Shown here piece by piece: positions 54,131-64,000 of a stretch of DNA of 64,000 nt. The DNA is from Pseudomonas tritici (GTDB lineage: Bacteria > Pseudomonadota > Gammaproteobacteria > Pseudomonadales > Pseudomonadaceae): the NCBI RefSeq assembly GCF_014268275.3, contig NZ_CP077084.1, positions 6,134,501-6,198,500 of the forward strand, written 5' to 3'. Below the pieces are notes generated by a model. The model made no database searches, was not told the DNA's origin, and saw only the letters and a list, made by a program, of their open reading frames with translations. Both the position numbers and the translations under genes were made by a program. Position 1 is the stretch's first letter; every line of letters begins with the position of its first letter.

Positions 54131-55633
54131 ATGCCGCAATCCCAAGCCAAGAATCTGTCCCTGATCGCCGCCATCGACCTGGGCTCCAACAGCTTTCACA
54201 TGGTCGTGGCCAAGGCCCAGAACGGCGAAATCCGCATCCTTGAGCGGCTCGGCGAAAAAGTGCAACTGGCTGCCGGAATCGACGATGAGCGCCAACTCAA
54301 CGAAGAATCCATGCAGCGCGGGCTCGATTGCCTCAAGCGGTTTGCACAATTGATCAACGGCATGCCCCTGGGTGCCGTGCGAATCGTCGGCACCAACGCC
54401 CTGCGCGAAGCCCGCAACCGTGGCGAATTCATCCGCCGCGCCGAGGAGATCCTTGGGCATCCCGTTGAAGTCATCTCTGGCCGTGAAGAAGCGCGCCTGA
54501 TCTACCTCGGCGTGTCCCACACCCTGGCCGATACGCCCGGCAAACGCCTGGTCGCCGACATCGGCGGTGGCAGTACCGAATTCATCATTGGCCAGCGCTT
54601 TGAACCGCTACTGCGCGAAAGCCTGCAGATGGGCTGCGTCAGCTACACCCAGCGTTATTTCAAGGATGGCAAGATCACCCCGGCGCGCTATGCCCAGGCC
54701 TACACGGCGGCGCGACTGGAGATCATGAGCATCGAGCACGCCCTGCACCGCCTGACCTGGGATGAGGCCATCGGTTCATCCGGCACCATCCGCGCCATCG
54801 GCCTGGCCCTGAAAGCCGGCGGCCACGGCACCGGCGAGGTCAACGCCGAAGGCCTGGCGTGGCTCAAGCGCAAACTGTTCAAGCTGGGGGACGCCGAGAA
54901 AATCGACTTCGACGGCATCAAGCCCGACCGTCGTACTATCTTCCCGGCCGGCCTAGCGATTCTCGAAGCGATCTTCGACGCCCTCGAGCTGCAACGCATG
55001 GACCACTGCGACGGTGCCCTGCGCGAAGGTGTGCTCTACGACCTGCTGGGCCGACACCACCACGAGGACGTGCGGGAGCGCACGCTCACCTCGTTGATGG
55101 AGCGTTACCACGTCGACCTGGAACAAGCCGCCCGTGTGGAGCGTAAAGCCCTGCACGCCTTCGACCAGGTGGCCGAGGACTGGGACCTGGAAGACGGCGT
55201 ATGGCGCGAGCTGTTGGGCTGGGCTGCCAAGGTGCATGAAGTGGGGCTGGATATCGCCCACTACCATTACCACAAGCACGGCGCCTACCTGATCGAGCAC
55301 TCGGACCTGGCCGGTTTCTCACGCGAAGACCAGCAAATGCTCGCCCTGCTGGTGCGTGGCCATCGCCGTAACATCCCCAAGGATAAATTTGCTGAGTTCG
55401 GCGACGAGGGCATCAAGCTGATTCGCCTGTGCGTGCTGCTGCGCTTTGCAATCCTGTTCCACCATATCCGTGGCACCCAGGAAATGCCCCAAGTGACCCT
55501 GCGCGCCGACGGCGACAGCCTGGACGTAGTGTTCCCGAAAGGTTGGCTGGATGAGAATCAGCTGACCCAGGCGGATTTCGCCCAGGAAGCGGAGTGGCTG
55601 ACGCGGGTGGGGTTCAGCCTGAACCTGCGTTAA
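54131..55633 (+). CDS. ppx: Exopolyphosphatase
   Basis: This 500-aa ASKHA-family protein has the phosphate loops [15 protein letters not shown] (N-terminus), [12 protein letters not shown] and [14 protein letters not shown]. The C-terminal HD-like helical region ([19 protein letters not shown]) extends it to the long bacterial PPX/GppA form. It degrades polyphosphate to phosphate. It is convergent with ppk across a REPIN, as in P. aeruginosa. Confidence 0.96.
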   Translation: MPQSQAKNLSLIAAIDLGSNSFHMVVAKAQNGEIRILERLGEKVQLAAGIDDERQLNEESMQRGLDCLKRFAQLINGMPLGAVRIVGTNALREARNRGEFIRRAEEILGHPVEVISGREEARLIYLGVSHTLADTPGKRLVADIGGGSTEFIIGQRFEPLLRESLQMGCVSYTQRYFKDGKITPARYAQAYTAARLEIMSIEHALHRLTWDEAIGSSGTIRAIGLALKAGGHGTGEVNAEGLAWLKRKLFKLGDAEKIDFDGIKPDRRTIFPAGLAILEAIFDALELQRMDHCDGALREGVLYDLLGRHHHEDVRERTLTSLMERYHVDLEQAARVERKALHAFDQVAEDWDLEDGVWRELLGWAAKVHEVGLDIAHYHYHKHGAYLIEHSDLAGFSREDQQMLALLVRGHRRNIPKDKFAEFGDEGIKLIRLCVLLRFAILFHHIRGTQEMPQVTLRADGDSLDVVFPKGWLDENQLTQADFAQEAEWLTRVGFSLNLR

Positions 55634-55659
55634 CCCGGCCCAAAGAACACTGCAAAAGC

Positions 55660-55755
55660 AAATGTGGGAGCGGGCTTGCTCGCGAATGCGGAGTGTCAGT
55701 CACTAGATGTACTGACTGATCTACCGCATTCGCGAGCAAGCCCGCTCCCACATTT
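55660..55755. repeat. REPIN between ppx and ppk
   Basis: AAATGTGGGAGCGGGC and TTGCTCGCGAATGCGG, mirrored by CCGCATTCGCGAGCAAGCC and CGCTCCCACATTT, spacer with GTCAGTCACTAGATGTACTGAC. The pair is almost perfect and could terminate or insulate both convergent transcripts. Confidence 0.92.
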
Positions 55756-55769
55756 GGTTTGTGTCGGCT

Positions 55770-57992
55770 TCAGTTCACCGACAGGATCGGGCTACCCAAC
55801 TTCTCCAGCAACGTCGCCTGCGCACTGCGCGGGTTCTGGTTGCCGGTCGGCGTGTTGCGAATATAGCGGCCGTCCGACTGCAGGCTCCAGCTGTGGGTGT
55901 TGTCGGTGAGGTAGCTTTCCAGCTCCTTCTTGACCCGCATGATCAGCTTCTTGCCTTCCACCGGGAAGCATGTTTCCACACGCTTATCGAGGTTGCGCTC
56001 CATCCAGTCGGCACTGGAGAGGAACATCTGTTCTTCGCCACCGTTGAGGAAGTAGAAGACCCGCGTGTGCTCCAGGAAGCGGCCGATGATCGAGCGCACG
56101 TGAATGTTGTGCGAAACCCCGACAATGCCAGGACGCAGGCAGCACATGCCGCGCACCACCAGATCGATGCGCACGCCGGACTGGCTGGCCTTGTACAGCG
56201 CGCGAATGATCTTCGGATCGGTCAGCGAGTTGAACTTGGCAATGATGTGCGCCGGTTTGCCGTCGAGGGCGAACTGGGTTTCGCGGGCAATCATGTCGAG
56301 CATGCCCTTCTTGAGGGTGAACGGCGCGTGCAGCAGCTTCTTCATGCGCAAGGTCTTGCCCATGCCGATCAACTGGCTGAACAACTTGCCGACGTCTTCA
56401 CACAAGGCATCGTCGGACGTCAGCAGGCTGTAGTCGGTGTAGAGCTTGGCGTTACCGGCGTGGTAGTTACCAGTGCCCAAGTGTGCGTAGCGCACGATCT
56501 CACCGGCTTCGCGGCGCAGGATCAGCATCATCTTGGCGTGGGTCTTGAAGCCGACCACACCGTAGATCACCACCGCGCCGGCTGCTTGCAGGCGACTGGC
56601 CAATTGCAGGTTGGACTCTTCGTCGAACCGCGCACGCAACTCGATCACCGCCGTGACTTCCTTGCCGTTACGCGCGGCGTCGACCAGGGCGTCGACGATT
56701 TCCGAGTTGGCGCCGGAACGGTACAGGGTCTGGCGCACGGCCAACACGTGTGGGTCTTTGGCGGCTTGTCGCAGCAGGTCGACCACTGGCGTGAAGGACT
56801 CGAACGGATGCAGCAGCAGGATGTCCTGCTTGCTCACCACGCTGAAGATATTCTCGCTGTTTTGCAGCAATTTCGGGATCTGCGGCGTGAACGGGGTGTA
56901 TTGCAGTTCCGGATGGCTGTCCAGGCCGGTGATGCTGAACAGGCGTGTCAAGTTCACCGGGCCATTGACCTGGTACAACTCGGATTCGGCCAGGTTGAAC
57001 TGCTTCAGCAAGTAGTCCGACAGGTGTTTAGGGCAGGTGTCGGCCACTTCCAGGCGCACCGCATCGCCGTAGCGCCGCGAGAACAGCTCGCCGCGCAGGG
57101 CACGGGCCAAGTCTTCGACGTCTTCGGAGTCCAGCGCCAGGTCGGCGTTACGGGTCAGGCGGAATTGGTAGCAGCCCTTCACCTTCATGCCCTGGAACAG
57201 GTCATCGGCGTGCGCATGGATCATCGACGACAGGAATACATAGTTATCGCCAGCGCCCCCCACCTCTTCCGGTACCTTAATGATCCGTGGCAACAGACGC
57301 GGTGCCGGGATGATCGCAAGGCCTGAGTCACGACCGAAGGCGTCGATACCTTCCAGCTCGACAATAAAGTTGAGGCTCTTGTTCACCAGCAACGGGAACG
57401 GGTGCGTCGGGTCGAGTCCGATCGGGGTGATGATCGGCGAAATCTCGTCACGGAAATAACGGCGCACCCAGGTTTTGATCTTGGTAGTCCAGTGACGGCG
57501 ACGGATGAAGCGGACCTGATGTTTTTCCAGTTCCGGCAACAGAATGTCGTTGAGGATCGCATATTGGCGGTCCACATGGCCGTGTACCAGTTCGCTGATC
57601 CGCGCCAGTGCCTGATGCGGCTGCAGGCCATCGGCGCCGGCTTGTTCGCGGGCGAACGTGATCTGCTTCTTGAGGCCGGCGACGCGGATCTCGAAGAACT
57701 CGTCCAGGTTGCTGGAGAAGATCAACAGGAACTTCAGCCGCTCCAGCAACGGATAGGACTCATCCAGCGCCTGTTCCAGCACGCGGATGTTGAATTGCAG
57801 TTGTGACAGCTCGCGGTGGATGTACAGGCTGCTGTCATCCAGGTTGGTCACAGCGACCACCGGGACCGGCGCGGGCGGCTCAGCCACCACGACAGGCACG
57901 GCGGGCTCGTGCTCCGGCGGCGTTTCGGTGACTTGTTCAACCACCGGGTGAGCGTCTTTTACGGCAACTTCTGTGAGTCCTTCGGTATTCAT
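55770..57992 (-). CDS. ppk: Polyphosphate kinase 1
   Basis: This 740-aa protein is full-length PPK1. Its core has [21 protein letters not shown], the first HKD-like histidine in [22 protein letters not shown], and the second in [12 protein letters not shown]; these correspond to the two histidines of E. coli PPK (one is autophosphorylated). It makes polyphosphate from ATP. An extra N-terminal stretch of about 50 Pro/Val-rich residues precedes the core. It is 18 bp after hemB, so the two are probably an operon. Confidence 0.96.
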   Translation of the reverse strand: MNTEGLTEVAVKDAHPVVEQVTETPPEHEPAVPVVVAEPPAPVPVVAVTNLDDSSLYIHRELSQLQFNIRVLEQALDESYPLLERLKFLLIFSSNLDEFFEIRVAGLKKQITFAREQAGADGLQPHQALARISELVHGHVDRQYAILNDILLPELEKHQVRFIRRRHWTTKIKTWVRRYFRDEISPIITPIGLDPTHPFPLLVNKSLNFIVELEGIDAFGRDSGLAIIPAPRLLPRIIKVPEEVGGAGDNYVFLSSMIHAHADDLFQGMKVKGCYQFRLTRNADLALDSEDVEDLARALRGELFSRRYGDAVRLEVADTCPKHLSDYLLKQFNLAESELYQVNGPVNLTRLFSITGLDSHPELQYTPFTPQIPKLLQNSENIFSVVSKQDILLLHPFESFTPVVDLLRQAAKDPHVLAVRQTLYRSGANSEIVDALVDAARNGKEVTAVIELRARFDEESNLQLASRLQAAGAVVIYGVVGFKTHAKMMLILRREAGEIVRYAHLGTGNYHAGNAKLYTDYSLLTSDDALCEDVGKLFSQLIGMGKTLRMKKLLHAPFTLKKGMLDMIARETQFALDGKPAHIIAKFNSLTDPKIIRALYKASQSGVRIDLVVRGMCCLRPGIVGVSHNIHVRSIIGRFLEHTRVFYFLNGGEEQMFLSSADWMERNLDKRVETCFPVEGKKLIMRVKKELESYLTDNTHSWSLQSDGRYIRNTPTGNQNPRSAQATLLEKLGSPILSVN

Positions 57993-58010
57993 CGAGTGTT
58001 CCTGTGAGGG

Positions 58011-59045
<1,035 letters not shown>

Positions 59046-59231
59046 TCACGGGCGAGCGTTGCAGTTATAAGCGGCCATTATGACGAAGGTATGACAGTTG
59101 TGCTTAACGATGCGACCTGTAGTCGCATTCGCGATTTACGTAGGAATTGTTCACTTCGTGACACATCTCGATACTTTCATGAATCTTCGTGAAGGCGTAG
59201 GCTGCGCGTTCATTTCGCCAGCACCCAGACC

Positions 59232-59867
59232 ATGCTTCAACAATTTCTGCATGACTTCGGCTACTTTGCCCTCTTCCTAGGCACCTTCTTTGAAGGCGAG
59301 ACCATTCTTGTTCTCGCAGGCTTCCTGGCGTTCCGTGGGTACATGGATATCAACCTGGTGGTGGTGGTTGCCTTTTTCGGTAGCTACGCCGGCGACCAGC
59401 TTTGGTATTACATGGGCCGCAAGCACGGCCGCAAGCTGTTGGCGCGCAAGCCGCGCTGGCAATTGATGGGCGACAAAGCCCTGGAGCATATCCGCAAGCA
59501 CCCGGATATCTGGGTATTGAGCTTTCGCTTCGTCTACGGGCTGCGCACGGTCATGCCAGTGGCGATTGGTCTTTCCGGCTACCCACCGCTGCGCTACCTC
59601 ATCCTCAACGGTATTGGTGCCGCGATCTGGGCGGCCGCGTTGGGCGCAGCGGCTTACCATTTCGGCGCCGTGCTGGAAGGCATGCTCGGTAGCGTGAAGA
59701 AATATGAGTTATGGGTATTGGGCGCGTTGCTGCTGCTGGGCTTTGGCCTCTGGCTGCGCCGCCGCTTCAAGAACGCCCGTATCGCTCGTCAGGCCTGTGC
59801 CGATGAAAAGGCCCGGCTTGCCGCCGAGCCTGCACGGGTTGAAGCGCCTAAGACACCAGTCGAGTAA
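59232..59867 (+). CDS. DedA-family membrane protein
   Basis: This 211-aa protein has about five membrane segments. The family pattern is FFEGETILVLAGFLAFRGYMD, YAGDQLWYYMGRKHGRKLL and FVYGLRTVMPVAIGLSGYPPLRY (the conserved Arg and Gly-Pro region). DedA proteins affect undecaprenyl or other lipid carrier recycling, cell-envelope homeostasis and proton motive force. The start is the ATG at 59232; no strong SD is visible. Its 3' end overlaps the convergent hydroxylase gene by 20 bp. Confidence 0.9.
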   Translation: MLQQFLHDFGYFALFLGTFFEGETILVLAGFLAFRGYMDINLVVVVAFFGSYAGDQLWYYMGRKHGRKLLARKPRWQLMGDKALEHIRKHPDIWVLSFRFVYGLRTVMPVAIGLSGYPPLRYLILNGIGAAIWAAALGAAAYHFGAVLEGMLGSVKKYELWVLGALLLLGFGLWLRRRFKNARIARQACADEKARLAAEPARVEAPKTPVE

Positions 59868-61083
59868 ACCGGCTGCTGCAGCAGTAGAGGCCAATCACGC
59901 TGAGCAGGCTGTAACTGAGCAGGCCCAGCCAGCCCAGGTTGCTGGCCGGCCACAGACCGACCAAAGGCGCCAGCCATACCAGCGGCACATTCAGCACCAG
60001 CCGTGAAAGCTCGGCCTTGAACGCCCATGGGCGGTTCTCCAAAGCCACACCCAATGTAAACAGCCCCAACGCCATGGCACTCCAACCCAGGATCAGCGCC
60101 GCCGTGGGCAAGCCTTCGCCGAAATTCATCAAATAGCTACCAAAGCTCACATACGCCGCGAACTGCAGGGCGATGTAGACCTGTTGGCGCACATCCAGCG
60201 CTACCTCGAACTTACGGAACAGGCTCAAGTCATGTTTCGCCAGCGGGTACTTAGCCTTCACGTCCGCCGGGCGCCAGCCGGTGCGCATGAACCAGATGCG
60301 CAGCTTGTCCCACCAGCGCTCTGTGCGCCGCGCATCACTCCACAGCTGTGCATAAAACTGCAGGTTAGCCCACAGCGGGTTCCAGCTGGACAACGGCGTG
60401 GTCACGCCGAAAATAACCGGCTCGTTGTCGTCTTCTTCCTGGAAGGAGCCGAACAGGCGGTCCCAAATAATGAACACCCCGCCGTAGTTGCGATCCATGT
60501 AGAGAGCGTTCTGTGCATGGTGGGCCCGATGATTGGATGGCGTGACGAAAAACCATTCGAACCAGCCGAGTTTGGGCACATGCCGGGTGTGCACCCAGAA
60601 CTGATACAGCAAGTTAAGGGACGCCACGCTGATAAACACCACCAACGGCACACCGAGTACGGCCAGCGGCAGGTAAAAGATCCAGCTCAGCAGGAAACCG
60701 GTACTGGTCTGGCGCAGGGCGGTGCTGAGGTTGTAGTCCTCGCTCTGGTGATGCACCGAGTGCGCGGCCCACAAGATGTTGCGTTCGTGCCCCATGCGAT
60801 GCAGCCAGTAGTAGCAGAAGTCGTAGAACACAAAGGCGAACACCCAGGTCCAGACGCTGTGGGCCGACAGCTCGATCACCGCGAGGTGCTTGAGGGCGAA
60901 CGCATAGGTCAACAGCCCCACGCCCTTGGTCAGCAGCCCCGTGGTGGTAGACAGCACACCGGTGCTGAGGCTGTTGATGGCGTCCGCCACCCGGTAGTTA
61001 CGCTGGCCGCGCCAATGATCGGCGAGCAGCTCCACCACAATCAGGGCGATGAAAAACGGTACCGCGTAAGGCACGAAGTCCAT
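59848..61083 (-). CDS. Sterol desaturase / fatty acid hydroxylase family protein
   Basis: This 411-aa membrane protein has the three diiron His motifs: HRMGHERN, HSVHHQSE and NHRAHHAQN, at about residues 90-185. An extended C-terminal membrane part (about 300-411) is not needed for the catalytic motif and adds several helices. Family members hydroxylate or desaturate lipid chains with O2. The substrate is unknown. SD is not strong. Confidence 0.88.
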   Translation of the reverse strand: MDFVPYAVPFFIALIVVELLADHWRGQRNYRVADAINSLSTGVLSTTTGLLTKGVGLLTYAFALKHLAVIELSAHSVWTWVFAFVFYDFCYYWLHRMGHERNILWAAHSVHHQSEDYNLSTALRQTSTGFLLSWIFYLPLAVLGVPLVVFISVASLNLLYQFWVHTRHVPKLGWFEWFFVTPSNHRAHHAQNALYMDRNYGGVFIIWDRLFGSFQEEDDNEPVIFGVTTPLSSWNPLWANLQFYAQLWSDARRTERWWDKLRIWFMRTGWRPADVKAKYPLAKHDLSLFRKFEVALDVRQQVYIALQFAAYVSFGSYLMNFGEGLPTAALILGWSAMALGLFTLGVALENRPWAFKAELSRLVLNVPLVWLAPLVGLWPASNLGWLGLLSYSLLSVIGLYCCSSRFTRLVS

Positions 61084-61198
61084 GGTCTGGTCCGGTCTAT
61101 TTTTGTTACATCAGATTAGGTGCAGCGGCGCGAGATCCCATTGGCAACAGATGACAAATTAGTAGACATTTAACGCCAAGAACCAAGGAGAAATGCCC

Positions 61199-61864
61199 AT
61201 GAGCAAAAAGATAGCAGTGATCCTTTCCGGCTGTGGCGTGTACGACGGCGCAGAGATCCAAGAAAGCGTGATCACGCTGCTGCGCCTGGACCAGCGCGGC
61301 GCTCAGGTCCAATGCTTTGCCCCGGACATCGCGCAACTGCACGTGATCAACCACCTCACCGGCGAAACGATGCCCGAGTCACGCAATGTGCTGGTGGAGT
61401 CGGCGCGGATCGCCCGGGGGGACGTGAAAGACATCCGCGAAGCCAATGCCGAAGACTTCGATGCGCTGATCGTGCCCGGCGGGTTTGGTGCGGCGAAGAA
61501 CCTGTCGAACTTTGCCGTGGAAGGCGCCGGCTGCAGCGTCAACCCGCAGGTTCTGGAGCTGGCCGAGGCCTTTGCCGAATCGGGCAAGCCCGTGGGACTG
61601 ATCTGCATCTCCCCGGCCCTGGCGGCGAAAATCTACGGTCCTGGCGTGACCTGCACCATTGGCAACTGTGCCGACACCGCCGCCGCGCTGGACAAGATGG
61701 GCGCCACCCACCAGGAGTGTGCGGTGGAAGATATCGTCGAAGACCAGGCGCGCAAGCTGGTGAGCACCCCGGCCTATATGCTCGGCAAGAACATCAGCGA
61801 GGTCGCTTCGGGGATCAACAAGCTGGTGGATCGGGTGCTGGAGTTGACCCACGAAAACGACTGA
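61199..61864 (+). CDS. elbB: Isoprenoid biosynthesis glyoxalase ElbB (DJ-1/PfpI-like)
   Basis: This 221-aa DJ-1/PfpI-family protein (MSKKIAVILSGCGVYDGAEIQES) has GGFGAAKNLSNFAVEG and LICISPALAAKIYGPG, with the nucleophile-elbow Cys in ICISP. ElbB has glyoxalase activity in E. coli, and its link to isoprenoids is by name. The ATG at 61199 lies eight bases past AAGGAG; the ATG at 61193 is too close to the SD. Confidence 0.92.
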   Translation: MSKKIAVILSGCGVYDGAEIQESVITLLRLDQRGAQVQCFAPDIAQLHVINHLTGETMPESRNVLVESARIARGDVKDIREANAEDFDALIVPGGFGAAKNLSNFAVEGAGCSVNPQVLELAEAFAESGKPVGLICISPALAAKIYGPGVTCTIGNCADTAAALDKMGATHQECAVEDIVEDQARKLVSTPAYMLGKNISEVASGINKLVDRVLELTHEND

Positions 61865-61884
61865 CCCGCTTGCCAAACACTTAA

Positions 61885-62033
61885 TGTAGTGAGCGGGCTT
61901 GCCCCGCGCTGGGTGGCGAAGCCGCCCCAAACCAGACGACCTGGTTTTATCTGGAACTCTGCGGTGTCTTTATTGGGGCTGCTACGCAGCCCAGCGCGGG
62001 CGGTGCGACGATTCGACAAGCCCGCTCACTACA
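61885..62033. repeat. Large (about 150-bp) intergenic inverted repeat
   Basis: TGTAGTGAGCGGGCTTG at the left is mirrored by CAAGCCCGCTCACTACA at the right. Internal arms are CCCCGCGCTGGGTGGCGAAGC and GCTACGCAGCCCAGCGCGGG. The core AAACCAGACGACCTGGTTTT is a further hairpin. It is a different family from the REPINs but shares a 19-base piece, GGCGGTGCGACGATTCGAC, with the repeat at 3272. It lies between convergent genes. Confidence 0.85.
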
Positions 62034-62037
62034 CAGA

Positions 62038-62493
62038 TCAGGCTTGGCGCATCAACCGGGTCAGGATTCGGTCCAGGGCATTGGCAAACGCCTGCTTGTC
62101 CTTCTCCCCATGGGGCGGTGGTCCCCCGCCCATCTGGCCTTGCTCGCGCAGATCGGTGAACAGATTGCGCACTGCCAGGCGCTCACTCATGTTGGCCGGG
62201 CTGAACTCCTTGCCCCGTGGATCGAGGGCCGTGACGCCCTTTTTCACCAAGCGGTCAGCCAGCGGCACATCGCTGCAGATCACCAGTTCACCAGGCTCTG
62301 CGTGCTCTACCAGGTAGTCATCCGCCGCATCCGGGCCACTGGGCACCACGATCAGCTTCACACAGGCAAAGCTCGGCTTGATCTGGCTCTGACCGGCCAC
62401 CAGCACCACTTCGAACTGGCGCTTGAGGGCGAACTTCACCACTTGGTCCTTGGCCGCCCGAGGGCAGGCGTCGGCATCGATCCACACGCGCAT
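62038..62493 (-). CDS. UPF0178 (YaiI/YqxD) family protein
   Basis: This 151-aa protein (MRVWIDADACPRAAKD) has the family start IDADACP and CSDVPLADRLVKKGV, both of the NYN/PIN-like DUF188 fold. A later DPRGKEFSPANMSERLAVRNL block is typical. These are probable nucleases, uncharacterised. It begins 1 bp after the FTR1 stop, so it is co-transcribed with the permease. The start at 62493 gives the family length. Confidence 0.9.
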   Translation of the reverse strand: MRVWIDADACPRAAKDQVVKFALKRQFEVVLVAGQSQIKPSFACVKLIVVPSGPDAADDYLVEHAEPGELVICSDVPLADRLVKKGVTALDPRGKEFSPANMSERLAVRNLFTDLREQGQMGGGPPPHGEKDKQAFANALDRILTRLMRQA

Positions 62494-62494
62494 G

Positions 62495-64000
62495 TTATGC
62501 CGCCACCCGGCGCTTCTCCGCGATTCGACTGCGGCTATACAGCACCACAATCGCCAGGATCGCTACTGCCTGCGCACTCAGCGAGTAGGCATCGGCGTGA
62601 ATCCCCAGCCAATCAAAGTCAAAGAATGCCACCGGCCGCGTGCCGAAGATCCCGGCTTCCTGCAACGCCTTCACGCCGTGCCCCGCAAACACCACCGACA
62701 GTGCACACAACAGCGCCGCGTTGATTCCGAAGAACAACGCCAACGGCAGCTTCGCCGAACCCCGCAGGATCACCCACGCCAGGCCCACCAGCAGCACCAG
62801 CGCCGTGGCGCCACCCGCCAGCACCGCGTTGTGCCCGGCCGGGCCGGCTTGCAGCCACAGGGTTTCGTAGAACAGGATCACCTCGAACAGCTCGCGGTAC
62901 ACCGAGAAGAACGCCAGCATCGCAAAGCCAAAACGCCCGCCACCGCCCACCAGGCTGCTCTTGATGTAATCCTGCCAAGCCGCAGCGTGGCGACGGTCAT
63001 GCATCCACACGCCGAGCCACAGCACCATCACGCTGGCGAACAGCGCCGTGCAGCCCTCAAGCAATTCGCGCTGGGCGCCGCTCACGTCAATCACGTACGC
63101 GGCCAACGCCCAGGTCGCCAAACCCGCCAACAGCGCCAAGCCCCAACCTACGTTGACGCTGCGCACCGCCGACTGCTGGCCGGTGTTACGCAGGAACGCG
63201 AGGATCGCGGCCAGCACCAGAATCGCTTCCAGGCCTTCACGCAACAGGATCAACAAACCGGAGATGTAGCTCAATGACCAGCTCAGGCCGTCGCTGCCCA
63301 GCAAGCCGGCGGACTCGGTGAGTTTGCCCTTGGCCACGTCCAGACGCTGTTGCACCTGCTCGACCGGCAAACCGTCCTGCAACGACTGCCGGTAGGCCAT
63401 CAGCGCCTTCTCGGTGTCTTTGCGCACGTTGGCGTCGACGTTGTCCAGGGAGCTTTCTACCAGTTCAAAGCCCTCCAGGTACGCGGCTACCGAGAGATCG
63501 TAGGCCTGTTCGTGATCACCGCTGCGGAACGCGGCCAGGCTCTTGTCCAGGGTCGTAGCGGTGTATTCGAGCAGTTGCGCCGGGCCACGCTTGACCTGCG
63601 GCGGTTGCGCACGCTGGGCGCGGAACGTCGCGGCGGCAGCCGGGCCATTGGCGGCCAGCACTTCATTGGGGGTCTGGCGAGCCAGGTCAGCGAGATTGAA
63701 CGGCTGCTCGCTTTTGGCGGCGGCCGGGTCGGCGGTGAAGCCGGCGATGTAAGTGGCCAGGTCCCAGCGTTGGCGATCGTCCAGTTGGTCGGCAAAAGAC
63801 GGCATGTCAGTGCCTTCCACACCCAGGCCCAGCGTGTTGTAGATCGCGTAGAGACTCAGGCGATCCAGGCGCACGGCGTCACGCAGATTAGCGGGCGGCG
63901 GCGTCATGCCAACACTGGCCGGCCCATCACCGGCGCCCGCTGTGCCGTGGCAGACCGAGCAGTGTTGGGCGTAAAGCGGCGCGCCGCGGGTTGGGTCAGG
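62495..64000 (-). CDS. Cytochrome c-FTR1 iron permease fusion (5' end beyond window)
   Basis: About 501 residues are seen, entering from the right edge. The first part is a cytochrome c domain with CSVCHG at 63958-63941, followed by MTPPPANLRD and MPSFADQLDDRQRWDLATYI (axial Met region). A linker with a coiled-coil-like stretch follows. The FTR1 membrane domain has the iron motifs REGLE (in LILLREGLEAILVL) and RELFE (in VYRELFEVILF). FTR1 permeases import Fe3+; the cytochrome presumably couples oxidation of Fe2+ to transport. The frame is open to the edge, so the start and any signal peptide are outside. Confidence 0.93.
   Translation of the reverse strand, partial: PDPTRGAPLYAQHCSVCHGTAGAGDGPASVGMTPPPANLRDAVRLDRLSLYAIYNTLGLGVEGTDMPSFADQLDDRQRWDLATYIAGFTADPAAAKSEQPFNLADLARQTPNEVLAANGPAAAATFRAQRAQPPQVKRGPAQLLEYTATTLDKSLAAFRSGDHEQAYDLSVAAYLEGFELVESSLDNVDANVRKDTEKALMAYRQSLQDGLPVEQVQQRLDVAKGKLTESAGLLGSDGLSWSLSYISGLLILLREGLEAILVLAAILAFLRNTGQQSAVRSVNVGWGLALLAGLATWALAAYVIDVSGAQRELLEGCTALFASVMVLWLGVWMHDRRHAAAWQDYIKSSLVGGGGRFGFAMLAFFSVYRELFEVILFYETLWLQAGPAGHNAVLAGGATALVLLVGLAWVILRGSAKLPLALFFGINAALLCALSVVFAGHGVKALQEAGIFGTRPVAFFDFDWLGIHADAYSLSAQAVAILAIVVLYSRSRIAEKRRVAA

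Noticed and set aside
55761..57326. 521-codon plus-strand frame opposite ppk.
   Set aside because: It is an antisense shadow of a highly conserved gene; composition is unlike a real protein and no start signal is present.

Overview
The window is a chromosomal segment of a fluorescent Pseudomonas, most likely the P. fluorescens group. The evidence is the high-GC codon use, the gene order, and many REP/REPIN repeats of the 'GTGGGAG...GGCTTGC' type scattered between genes. From memory, the backbone follows the P. aeruginosa order argA - argE - CYTH/CHAD - orphan GspE - gcvHT - iron ABC - ubiI/ubiH/pepP - zapA - 6S RNA - folate cyclo-ligase - fliL-like - quinone reductase - glpT - ubiD - rho - trxA - ppx - ppk - hemB. 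No phage, insertion sequence, CRISPR array, tRNA or rRNA was seen.

Layout. 1-4.1 kb: two divergent gamma-glutamylpolyamine synthetase-type glutamine synthetases (spuB-like, cut by the left edge, and spuI-like) and a TetR regulator. 4.2-9.8 kb: the sulfonate-sulfur operon ssuEADCBF and the 1-Cys peroxiredoxin lsfA, all leftward. 10.1-11.5 kb: an OprD-family porin. 12-16.2 kb: argA, argE and a CYTH-CHAD protein. 16.3-22.1 kb: an Lrp regulator with a divergent small ACT-like protein, an orphan GspE ATPase, an SPFH/NfeD pair, a DUF2388 secreted protein and a DegT aminotransferase. 22.3-31.7 kb, leftward: gcvH and gcvT (no gcvP), a ferric-iron ABC permease and binding protein (no ATPase), then ubiI, a DUF4442 gene, ubiH, pepP and ygfB. 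31.8-34.1 kb: a ZapB-like coiled coil, zapA, 6S RNA, 5-formyl-THF cyclo-ligase, a 49-aa membrane protein and an EVE protein. 34.2-40.7 kb: an acyltransferase-SGNH fusion, a FliL-like periplasmic protein, a quinone reductase, glpT behind two GlpR-like operators, a ChaC-like enzyme and a small PagP-like outer-membrane barrel. 40.8-45.2 kb, leftward: a 2Fe-2S flavin reductase coupled to ubiD, then rho and trxA.

Between trxA and ppx, which are neighbours in P. aeruginosa, lie two accessory modules. One is a FadR-type regulator with a four-gene polar amino-acid ABC transporter. The other is a chaperone-usher fimbrial operon whose two subunits are DUF1120-like. The core order then resumes with ppx, ppk and hemB, followed by a DedA protein, a fatty acid hydroxylase, elbB, a UPF0178 protein and a cytochrome c-FTR1 iron permease cut by the right edge.

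The points most worth a second look are the PagP-like barrel with Asn at the predicted catalytic Asp, the UbiD-coupled 2Fe-2S reductase, the inserted DUF1120 fimbrial operon, the AT-rich palindromes upstream of the two sulfur-starvation promoters, the GlpR operators, and a 19-nt module shared by two different intergenic repeat families.
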